DNA from: Henricia sp. BOLD:AAB3569
Taxonomy: Eukaryota; Echinodermata; Asteroidea; Spinulosida; Echinasteridae
Direction: 5' to 3'
Assembly (NCBI GenBank): GCA_037783545.1
Contig: JBBELK010000316.1
Coordinates: 496,001-560,000, forward strand
DNA: 64,000 nt
In this document: positions 33,031-45,200 of the stretch, in pieces
Position numbering within the stretch: the stretch's first letter is position 1
Layout of the letters: every line of letters starts with the position of its first letter
The notes under the pieces: generated by a model
What the model was told of the DNA's origin: nothing
The model's database searches: none
What the model saw: only the letters and a program-made list of their open reading frames with translations
Program-made: the position numbers and the translations under genes

Positions 33031-33257
33031 AACAAAAAAAACATGCATTGATGTGTCTACATATTTGGAATTTCTGCAGACTAGTTTACCAACATTCGTC
33101 TATATGTTATGTCCTTGCTCCAGGAATCTATCAAATAAAAAGCTTTATCTTGCATTGGGCCTTTAAAAGATGCAGCATAGTTAAATTATACATGCTCGAC
33201 CTCAACAAAAGTCTGAGTAATTTTGGATTTGCGTTTTCAGACACAAGAAGCATCACA

Positions 33258-36200
33258 TCAGAATATTTCATCGGCGATTTGATCCCGTTGTTTCTGCTTA
33301 GCCTTGGCCCAGACACGGCGTTTCCCGTTATCGGAGTAAGGGTCTTCCGGCACGGCCATATCGGTGCTGTCAACCTCCTGAAATCGTTTCAGGCTTCTCT
33401 GGCGAAACGCAGCTGCGATAGACAAGGTACATTGATACAAGGAATTAAAGTCTATTTTTGCACAGCCACCAGTTTATTTGTATTTTGTTAAATGGATGTA
33501 GTTTGCCCATATATGATGTGGTATGTGCACTACGCCAAGTTCTTTTCCCCAAAAACAAAGTTTACAAAAATCTGTAGTGACCCTACTCACTTGTCAAGTC
33601 CGTGGACCGAACCGCAAAACATGGCAACTTACATGAAGTGTATTTATATGCAAAGTAATTTTTTTTTTTTTAAATGCTAAGATATATGATTAGAAAAATC
33701 AACTTTGATGTGCCATTTTTATAACAAATTTTGCTATTCTGGTGATATCCTGACAAATTGAACAAGCTTTTCGAAGGTTTCTTCCCCCTTCAAGAAAAAT
33801 TGATCACTGAGCTAAGCAAACTTACCGGCATTACGGACCGACAGTGAACGTAGCACAGCGCGACGAACAGACGAACTCTGATAACCGGGATTGCCTTCAT
33901 TATCTGCTTGGTACAAACTCGACCCAGCGTCACTGTCGTTTGAGACGACGGAGAGACGATCTGTGTCTTCTGTCAAATAAACATTGAGAAATCTTAAAGT
34001 ACAGTCTAAAACTAATTTGTCATTTTTCAAATAACTTTAATATCAAGTGAAATTCTTGCCTCATAAAAATGTAATTTGTAAAATTTGTAAGAAATAGTAA
34101 TAAACAACAGGATGATGGCTTTCCAAAAATTGTTCAGTTTATCGCGAGAAACTGTGTTCCAGGTCAAGAACACCATAAAGAATGTCAATTTTTTTGTATA
34201 CATGTATATACCATGACTAAGCAGTACCGTGGTAAAGCGTTTAGGTCTCTAACTTTTAAACTCCAAGTGGAAACCATTCAAGGTACTTTTACCCTTGAGC
34301 AAGGTACTTGACCCCAATTGCTCCATCCTTCGGATGGGATGTAAAGGTTTAGTTTGCTGTGCAATGCACTTAAAAGTTGCCAGGGCATTTGGTTGCAAAG
34401 AGAAGGGGATTCTTCCCGGCGTTTCAGGCTTGTCTGCTGAAGGCGCCACCCGACTATGTATCTCAATGTTTAGGCAATTCCTGATAGTTGTAAAGTGCAT
34501 TGAGATGTTAACAGACATAAATGCGCTATGTAAGAATAGCTGTAAGAACTAGTTATTTTTTATTAATTTTTGCAACCGACCAGAGGTCAAATTTACCTCT
34601 CTCCTCCCTATTGTTCTCCCAGCTGTAAACAGCTTCCATTCCCATCGCCTTGGCCTTTTCCCTCTCGTTCAGCCGAGCTCTCCGACCTTCCTTCTTTGTG
34701 TTTTCTTTCTCAAAGTTGGAGCGCCTCATGTTGGCCTTGGCCCATTTCCGACTTGCCTGCGAGAAAAGACCAAAAATTTGTAACCCTCAAAAAAGTGAAT
34801 GTGTGTATAAACCTTCACACAAAATCAAACATTTTGACCCCTGACCTCGTAAACACCAGCTGGTCGAGATTCCATGACTTTGTAAGTTGGGCCTCGCACT
34901 ATTTTCAAAGGGAAGTTCAGTCACTGGGTCCCTTTGGCTGTCTCACAATTGGCAGGAAAAATATCTGCTCCCTTAGGTTTGTGTACAATTTTTACCCGTC
35001 TTAAAAATGAAACAATCTTTTGAGTTTGATTTTAGTTTGGAGACAATTATATGCTTACCGATCGTCCCATTTCACTCGATTCTATTTGTTTAGCCGTGCG
35101 GTACACAGACAGTATCTTGGTCGCGTCTTGCAGAACTGCACGAGAAAACAGAAAAATAAGCCTTTTACATGAAGTAAGGAATTATTGCGTCGCAGAGATG
35201 CCAACATCTACGATTTTGGCGTAGTTTGTACAATTGTTTCAGCCAATGACGATCAGACACTGTTCATGTAGACGATTTAAAAAAAAAACTAAAATTTTGA
35301 GCTAAATTTCACACAACGAGCAGAATGTAGTGTGAAAGTTGTGTGAAATTTAGCTCAAAATTGTAGATTTTTATCGCCTGTTAACGACACAACAATGAAC
35401 CAACTCTATTCACTATTTATGTAAGTGGAACTTCCCCCTGCAGTTAAGCTTTTAAAGTTGGTAGAACCTGGTAGAACAGTGAAGAAATTTAAAGATGCAA
35501 GAAACCTGAGGTGTGAGCTGGTATTTTCAAGAGGTATTGGCAACTGAATTGTTACTAGTGCATGTTACACCGTGTTTACACTGGTCCCGAGCTCGGGATC
35601 AAGATTGATCCCCTGATAAGAATGCGTCGGTGTTAACCGCAATGATCCTGAGTGCCGTGTTTACATTTTGTAGTTGATCTCGAGCGCAGTGCCAGAAGTT
35701 GCAGTCAAAGGTCACGTGTATGTATGTACTAATCAATGTGTGCATGGGTTGTACATGTACAGTGTACAGGGCCACTTGAATTTCGTGGGCTTTCCCCCGC
35801 TACGGCTGTGGAGCAGATGCGGTTAAGATTAATTGCTTATCTAACCGCAAACTGATCCCAAGCTCGGGATCGAGCCCTCCACCAACGCGAGACCAAAATA
35901 TCGGGATCTGATCCGGGGCCAATTTGGTTCCGAGAGCGTTTACACTCAGTTTGTGATCCGGGGCTAATCCCCAGCTCGGTGTTCGACCCCGAGCTCGGGA
36001 TCAAGTGTAAACAGGGTGTTAGTTGACTCGGTGGTTTAAATGTAAAGATTTAAGAAGCATTTAAAGTGTGCTCTCTGCCAACTAGATGTAAGACAAAATT
36101 AGTTCTTCAACATAAAGCACTTGCTAATCAACTTTAAAAGCCTGCTTAGTGCTTAAAGCATTCGCAAGAAAATAGTTTGTTTCTAAAACACAAGAAAGTG

Positions 36201-39200
36201 GACATTTTTTGTTATAGCATTACTGTATACAAAATGTTTAACTTTTCATTGTGTGTTACATGTATATATATTCGGTAAACTGAAGGTGGAAATGGTTTTC
36301 ACAAAACGCCAAATTGCCTAAAGATTGTGATTCGACCTTCGTTTTAAAGTGGCAAAGCTTGGCATTGGAGTGTTATTTTTCTTTGCAAAAGCTTTCAGTT
36401 GAAAAGCAGCTGTTTTCTGTTAGGCTGAAGAAATACTGGGACAAGTCTCCATCACTTGATGAGAAGCTTGTGACTGCTATGCCACCATTGGCTACACTAG
36501 CTCCAGGTGATAGTCCAAAGTGGACCGTTTGGAAGTAGACTCTACGAGGTACACTACAAGCAGTTGTATTCAAATTTAACCTTACCTGATTCTAATATGT
36601 TGTCAGCATTCGAACCTATCAGTGCTTGGAATGCTAAAACCCCCAACATCAAACAAATCAAAGGTATTGAGAGAAGAGTTAACTCTATGGTGCCAATGAG
36701 GAAAACTTAAATGTGGGACGGAGGAAAGAAGGATACAATCTTTTCACACTCAAAATGTTTTAGTGATGCTCATGATTTTGAGGTATGGGGAAGGGGCATG
36801 GAAGGTCGTAACTTCAAGCAAAGGTCCACTTTAAGAAGACCTCCAGCTGACTTTTGGAAGACCTTCACCTCACATTTGGAAGACCCTCAACTGACTTTTG
36901 GGAGACTTTCACTAGCTTCTGAAAACCCCTAAAGTTTTAGAAACCTTCAACTGACTTTTAGAAAGCCCCTAACTTGCATTGAGAAAGCCCTCCAACTCAC
37001 TTTTGAAAGACCTTCAACTCACTTTTGAAAGACCTTCAACTCACTTTTGAAAGACCTTCAACTCACTTTTGAAAGACCTTCAACTCACTTTTTGGGTTAT
37101 CAAGTCTGAGGGCTGGTAGCACCACAATACTGATCCAGCAAGGAGTGTTCACGTCTTCCACAGCATCCTTGACGAAACTCAGAGACACGATGCACAGCTG
37201 CTTTAATCTCTTCCTGTCGATCTCGGACTGGTCTGACTTCTTGGCTTCCAGTGCGAGCTGGATCTTATACTCCCTGATGTCAAACACCTGAGTGTATGAA
37301 AATCACTGAATGATAAGGGAGGTCAACAATTAAGGCCTGGTAAGGTCTGGTCTGTAAATATGCAAGCTTGGCAAGAGCGTCTCTTGGGCCTTCAGTCTCA
37401 TTGTGATCTTAGACCCAAGCAGTAGATTCTCCAGGACTTTGGCTGGCTCGGTCGGCCCTACCGACGCCATTAACATCTCGATAATTTGTCATCTCATATT
37501 TGAAAGACTTCTTTTTTCCTGAAAACATTATTTTTTTCTGAAAAAAAAAACCGGTCTATAGTTGTCATTGGATAAAGATTGCACCTACTGAAAGTGACCA
37601 TCGGTCCTTAATCCTAAACAGGCTATGTATAATGCTAACTCAACTTCTGTGAATTGTCTAGTTTGGACAATCTCTTCGTAAACAGAAGGTTAATAACAGA
37701 GAGGATTTCTTGATCAACCTCCAGCTCTTTTGTGAAATTATTCTTCTGTTACGCGAAAATGCTGCCCCATGAACCATCTCCGGACTTATTTTGGCCAGCT
37801 TGGTGCATTTGACAAAGGAGACGAAGATTATCAGCCTTTTGTGTCTGACATGGCCAATTTTCCTTGTCACAAGGACAACCTCTCAGAACGTTTCACAAGT
37901 CCTACCTTCATCGGTTTATTGGTCTCAAGATGGCCCATCATCTCAATGGCGTCAGCCGAGATGCAATGGTTCTCCGGATCGAAGCATCCCTTAACGAAGA
38001 CTTCATTCTTCCCCAGCCGAGTGGCCCAGAGGTTGCCCTCCTTGTCCACTTCGATCTGGACCCCCTTACCGATGTGAGCTCGAACCTTCTCTGTTTGCTG
38101 ATCGCGGAGTGGGTTGTGCAGTGCTCCGAAACCTAGCCTAGAGCACAGAATTTGGAGGAGTAGTTTTTTGCGAACTTCGATATTATAGAAGCATTGACAA
38201 TCACAAGCATTGGGTTTATCTTCACATGTCGGTGGCCCACAGGGCAAGTTGAGATTGACGTTTATTGGTTCTCATAGCATTTTGGTGGCCCATACTTTAA
38301 AATTATGTTCTGTTCTCTAATATGTTGGCCTCAAAATGTTCTAGTTAAATAAAAGAAACGCAATTTCCTTAAAATATTGATTTCTTAAAATACCAATTCT
38401 TGATCAGTACAGAAGTTTGTTGAATACAATGAACTTGCGGATAACAAGGCACTGATCGACCAATCATGGAATCGCTTTCAAGGCTGCTCCGCTTCAGTGA
38501 TTTCGTCCAGGTCCAAGTGGGTCTGTTTCAAATGTGATATTTTTCCCCTAGGGGTTAAGGGTTCTCAGATAACCCATTTTGTTTTAAGCCTGATTAAACC
38601 TGTGTGGGATGGGCTGACCTCTGGAACCGTGCGTCTCTCAAGCCTAGAAGTACAGGAGTTCGTGGAGGCACTTCATCAGGCAGAGTGGCGCACCCTGCCT
38701 CAGTGACTCTTACAGAAGCTTGTGCAGTCGGGGTTGTCACAAAAGGTGTTCATACACATTACTGACTGATAAAATGTTAAGTCTCTCAGCCTTCTTAATC
38801 GTTTGGTCATAGTGGGCTATAATTTAATCGTACACGAAAACATGATTGCTACAGTTGCAGTAAAAGACGCAATTGAAAGTGACATCTCTAAGATGCCTAT
38901 AAAGCAAACCGTGTCCTTAAAAACGAACCTTCCTGGATACTGGAACTTTGAACCATCCACAATGACCGACGATGACTTGATGTTGAAGTCAACCAGACGA
39001 CACCTCTTCTCGAGAAAATAAACCTTGGCCCAGGCGTCCGGGTCGATCCTTGGCAGCTGGTATTCCAGCTCTTCAAGTAGCTCCTGGTCAATAAAAAGGT
39101 GACCAAAAGGATTTTGGTTCATTCCCCGGTTTATTGTGTTTTATAGCAGTTCTCTTTTGAAAAGTAAGTATGAATATGTTAATTGTTGGGATGATGACCC

Positions 39201-42200
39201 ATGAACCGCGCTTTTACACCTGAAAAGGCTCACGGTGAATCCACCATATGCGCGTTCGCGTCTCCAGCTACGTGCTTGCATCCCATTGGTCTACAGTGCT
39301 GAAAGAGCTGCGTGCGTAAATGCATTGCGCAGACAAGTGACACACCCAAACTGGTACCTGTTTTCGCGATCATAACTGCAACCATGTTTCTGACATAATT
39401 CGTGATTTAACAAAACAACCCCTGACCTCTTCAATGCGGCTGTTCCTGACTGGTATCTGTGTCCGTTCCGTGCCTGCACCATTCACGCCGGGAACTGGTA
39501 CCCCGTAGGAGTATCTCTTGGGAGCCGTGGGAGGCGGAACTTTCTTTCGTTCTGTCTGTTCAACAATCAGTCGTTGCCTTTCGTCCGTTTTGACTCGCAG
39601 CTCGCCCAGAAGCATCTGTTGGGGAAAAAATACAGTAAGTCCGACGCTTGTTTATCCACCTCTAGCAACTGGGGTATTTCTCGTGCCTTAAAGCAGCTTC
39701 GTTCGATGTTAAATATCTACCATCGTCGGCAACCGTGGCCCTTCACGGTATTAGCTTTAACCTTGTAATTTATTATCAACTAAAAGGAGATGCAGTTTTA
39801 GAAGTGGGAGGAAAACCTCCAGAAAAATCTCCTGGGGGAAAACCCACGCGGTCAAGTAGGGACTTATCCTTATCTCGGTTGTTTACGAAGTACAGGGTAA
39901 AAATTGAAAAGTTGACCACAACAATATGTTCCTTAAAATGACTTCTCCAGCATTCAGTAAAAGGAATTTTGATGGAAAACCCAGATTTAGAAGTGAAAAA
40001 AAAAACGTCCTAAGGAAAAAACACTTGGAAATGTTGTGTTTTGTACACGAGGTTTGAAGCAATGGTCAACTATAGGCCTACATACATGCACCTAATTAGC
40101 ATTCTGCGTATAACATTTGCACAATGGCTGACGCCCCGAATTCATTACCTCTAAATGGAGGTGCAATTCACAAAGGTCCCCATACTATGTTATTGTTGCT
40201 ACGTGGTGCATGCCATTGCTTAGTAGTCAGTAGCCTTGTTGCTTTATGCCATTCTCTCCTACTGTAAACACGGGTATATTGATTCTGTACTTCACACCTG
40301 CCGCGCGTGCACCCGGCCACATTACACAGCAACAAAAATTTAGTCTGGTCGTATGGATACTAAGAGTGCATGTTAAAAAAAAGTACATCAGTACATCAGA
40401 TGCTATTCGTGTGAATCACGCAAAAAGCCGTTTGTCAAAATGTCCATGCTTACTTACTTACGTTGTGTGCTGGTTTGGGATGCATTCTCACAAAATACTG
40501 GTCGATTTTTGTCAAAGTACGCAACCATGCACCAATATCGCTCGACGCTAAATGATTTGAACGCCCCTGTTACATCGCTTTAAAGAGATCGGCTCTCAGT
40601 CAACTCTACGCGTCTCCATGGGAACCGAAATGACGTCATCGAGTGGGAAGGCCCCTCGGTAGAGGAAACTGAGTCATTACATTGATTTAAGGACCATGCT
40701 CTCATCACCTCGAGTCTCTCAAATTGTGTCAAATTCCCCCTTGGCCACGGTGGAACGTTCCACTTTACTACATACACCTTACTGCTCCTGCAAGCCACAG
40801 CGTTCTGATGGAAGGCGAACTGTTGAACTACGTAATACAGTGACCGATTTGGAAACGGGATGTATAAAAATAGCCTTTCTATTAAAAAGGTAATACAATA
40901 CTGTATGTACAACTTAGGTAGATGGGTGTGGGCCGCGGAGTGCACAAACCTTTGTTATCCTCAGAACAACTTGGTCAACTACCTCCATGGTTTTGTATGC
41001 TCGGAGCTGATTTTAATATTTCTTTAATGTCTCGAGGTTTTAATTAACCTCGCTCCCTAAAACAATTTGACACATGTCCAACATGAATGCCAAACATAGT
41101 ATGAGTTAATTGTGTGTCATCTTCCATCGGGTATTTAAGATATGCCGATTCCCATGCCGTTTCGCTGCATGCACCCACATACTTCCGTCGAACCTATAGA
41201 GTGGGTGCCCTAATTCGTCACTGCACACTGAGAATTCAATTTATCTCTTCCGGTCGAACGATTTCAGGGACGAACTAGTTTCCTTTAAATGTCCACAAAT
41301 TTTAATAAACCTTTACTCAAGTTGAAGATAGAAGTGGTTTTATGTATGTAAACTGTCCAATGCAGTGATTTTATCCGGCGATATTTTTTTATAAGAAAAT
41401 GAATAATTAAAATGAATTTATATATATATGTGTATGCACACGCATTTTGTTACAATAGCGCCCTCATGTGAACGAAACTGGGTCCCTGACTACCGTGGTA
41501 TTATGACTAAGTTTTCTGTGCAGTATATCAAGGGAACCAGTCTAAATAGGACGGTGGCGTTGAACAATTTCTTGAAAGCATTGACACCGTTTTTTATTGT
41601 TTTCTCAGAACGTAGATGAGGTACTGAGCTGACTTATACACAGGTTGGTTTTTATCATACACATCCTCAATCACACGTGAAGATAACGCCGTTTGTAACC
41701 GTTTTCCAATCCTGTAATCTTTAATAAGAGAAAGTGTACCAACCTGTCTCTTCTTGGCTTCAAACTTCTCCTTATCCAACCTGTCCAATTTGGCCATGGC
41801 CCTGAAGATTTTCTCGTTGTAAATCTCGACCTCTTCCAGAAACTCCGTTAACGCACCGCGTTGCTTCCAGCCCTTCTCCCGGATGGATCGCGTGAATCTA
41901 CGGCCCAGCCTACCGCGCACGAGCCGCTGACAAGTCACCACGTACGTTAGGAGCTGGTCTAGGCGAGTGTCGAGTTTCTCCGAGTGCCAGTACTTGAGAA
42001 ATACCTAAATGAGCGGAGGAGTTTTTAAAAAAGGTGGGTGGGTTGAGTAACTTGGCAATATTGAGAAGCAATATACTTCAGGGGCCTGTTTTCGCGTCCA
42101 TAATCAGAAAGATGTTTCTGACGTCATCACTGATTAAACCAATGACGAGCTTTGATCGTCGGCAACCAATGCCATTTATTTGTTGAATCAGAAAATACGC

Positions 42201-45200
42201 CAGAAATATGTTTCCAGTTAAGGTCGCAAAAACACGCTCTATATGTGTTATATGGGTGGGTTTAATCGCCACTTTTGAGAGTTAAATTGGAGCCATCTTA
42301 TTGGTGCACCAAAGTGCATAGCGCGTGTCAGGAATGCGCGCACGCGCATCGCTCCACCAATGAGATGTTAGCATTTTAAGCGCCAAATAACACTATCCAA
42401 ATACATGTCCCTTATCGTCTGCGAACTAAATATCGACAGTGTTAAAGTTCTGCAAAATGTTTATGCACAAAATGCACATAAAATCAGGTATACATGTACG
42501 TACCTGGCAAAAAGTTCATGTTTAAGTACGAACGTGCAGAAAAGCAGACATGGTTGAAAAGCTCTAAATTCTGCATTTTTGAACCATCCTTTTATAGTTT
42601 TAAGCGGGTTTTAAACGGACTTTGCAAAATCATTATTTTCAACACAATACGTTAGTTTGCGGTTAAAAGCGTGGGCCGCGTTTCTAAAAATAAAACCGGT
42701 AATACGTCAGTAAACAATCTGCAACATACAGCAAGTCCAAATACAAGTTACTTTTATTTTTAGGATGTCATTTCTCTGATAGATTCCCAGGGCACTATGT
42801 GTGTTATAGGGTGACCGCGGGGTTAGAGTGAGGTCAGTTTGGTCCCTGGTTTCAGCAAGCGTTTGAGCGATCATAATTTTAGTTATTCCTCGATTTTTTG
42901 ATGACATGAAACAATGTGAAAGGTAACGTTCATTTTTCTGAAAAGCATTTTTTTAAAGTTCACAAGTAATCTGGTACATGGGGCTAGTATGTAGATTGGT
43001 TCCCGATCCCTATAGATTGGTTCGCTTATTGCGAAAATATAGGGATCGCTAAAGGGCAGCCATGACGGGCAGAATTCTGCCCGTCACGTGGTTATTAATA
43101 TTTATTTATTTTTTGTAAGTGCGCAGATTTTGCATTGACATTGGTAACTTGGCCGTGCGTGTCGAACATATCCAATTATGTAAATAAACCACAGTGCCTA
43201 AAGCAAAGGGCTTGGCCAATTTTTAAATATAAAAAACACAATGCGCACGCGCAAAGACGACCAATTACAGATCAAGATGAAGCGCCCTTTACCTGTCCTT
43301 ATATTCTCCTGTGTGGAATATGTGGACGGGAACCAGTCTAGCTAGTATGTGGCTATTTGTCCTGGGAATGAGGTTAATTGGCTGTTTTGCAGGTGAGTTG
43401 AACTGACGTAACAGTGACGCAAGTACAAGCTTCGATGAGGCCATAACAATTAACCAAAATTATTGGAGAAAATAAGTCGTGACGTTGGTGCAGTTATCAG
43501 TTTTATTAAGAGCTAAACACAGAAGACGCAATAGACGCTTTGCACGGGCAGCCATGACAGGGGCCAGTCACATTGTCACCGTGCGTCACGCACGAGTACG
43601 CACTTTGTGGATTTATTGTCGCATCATTTAAATATGAAAACCTGCCCAGAGAGATGTTTAGCGAAATCAGATAGGCATACCAAACAAAACAACTCTCTGC
43701 GCTTAGCAAACATCGGCAGAGTATATTATTGATACAAATGACATTAGCTGGTTACTTGTTATTTCTAACCATTTTTTTTTGTGCTCAGCATAGCACGGGC
43801 TTGTTTTCGCGACCAATAAAAACTATTCCCCATCGTTAGAGAAACTGGCAGCTTTTGTGCGAATCTTTGCACAGCAATCTTTGCACAGCAGGATTAGGCC
43901 TACCTAATTTGGAACAACGTGTTCTGGAAAGCATCGTAATCTCCCATATCCCGTGCGCTCAAGAGACACGTCATCCTATAATTATATAACGAACATCGCA
44001 GCGAACTTTGAGCAAAATTAACACAATTTGTTTTCGATTTTCATTCACGTCACGCGAAATCGTGGACGAAAACAAGGACCCTGAAAACAAAATGAATGAC
44101 GTCATCATGACGTGATTTCATTTATTGCAAGCATGTACCAAAATATGCATGAACTTAGCACGTGATTCTAACAAATTTGGGGACAAAACAAAACAAATAT
44201 GCAAAACTTTTATTTAAACAGTCGTTTAATAACACAAGGCCTACTGTAGTGAATGGAAATTATTCTACGAATGTTTCTCAGTAATCAACCATTTTCCGTC
44301 TTACCTTCGTTTTGCCGATCTCAAATTCAGTCAAACCCGCCGATTGCAATATCTTCTTGCACGACGCTGCGTTCGCTTTGACAGGGGTTGTCAACGGAAT
44401 TCCGATAAACTTGTATCTAATGCAAAGTAAAATAGTCACATTATCCAAACGTCAATTTCCAATATCCTAAAAAAAATTGTCAAACATTTGGCGGGAAAAA
44501 CTTTACTCAAATGATTCCGCCTGGGATATCTTCTCATAAGAAAACGAAAATTAAAGATGGATTTATATAAATGCATGTGCACAAGCATTTGTTTACAAGG
44601 GCGCCCTCATGTAAACGAACCCTTGTTTACCGTAGCCTTATGGCCACGTGGTGGTCAGCCGACGGCCAGGTGACGGCCATGTGATGGTCATGTTATTGTC
44701 TCGCAGTGTGCTATGCCCATGCGACAGTCATGCCTTTGTGACGGCCTCGATCGGACGCAGCGCTGCTTCTTCACCACCAAGACCTACCTCCTAAGGAAAT
44801 CAGCAAACAGCAGTCTCGAAGGAAACCCCATCCGTCGAATCTTGATGGTCTCCAAGACTCCCGTGTACTGAAGTTGCCTCTGTACGAGACGGTCGTCGAA
44901 GCAGTCGTTGCGGCTCTGACTGTTGGGTTTCAGGCAACGGATGAACTGAGGCTCTGCACCCAGGAGTTTAGCCATTAGGCCCGTTAGTGAGCTCTGCCGG
45001 GAAACCACGAGAGACTTTACATTCTTCTCTTTAATTGTCGGGAGTCAAGGAAAGCATGAAGTCATTTAAATTGTCTCTATTTTTTATTTAAATTGAAAAA
45101 GGAAGTTATGTTACCTTGAAGTGCGAGCCGATGGACGGCATTGTTGCGCGTCGTTTTCCTTTGTCGCTTTGTTGCAACTTGCCGTCCTTCATCCTGCAAA

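Noticed and set aside
36314..36710. Short frames with [13 protein letters not shown] text in a myosin intron
   Set aside because: No recognised family, no splice-phase fit with the myosin exons, and no clear repeat structure. Left unassigned.
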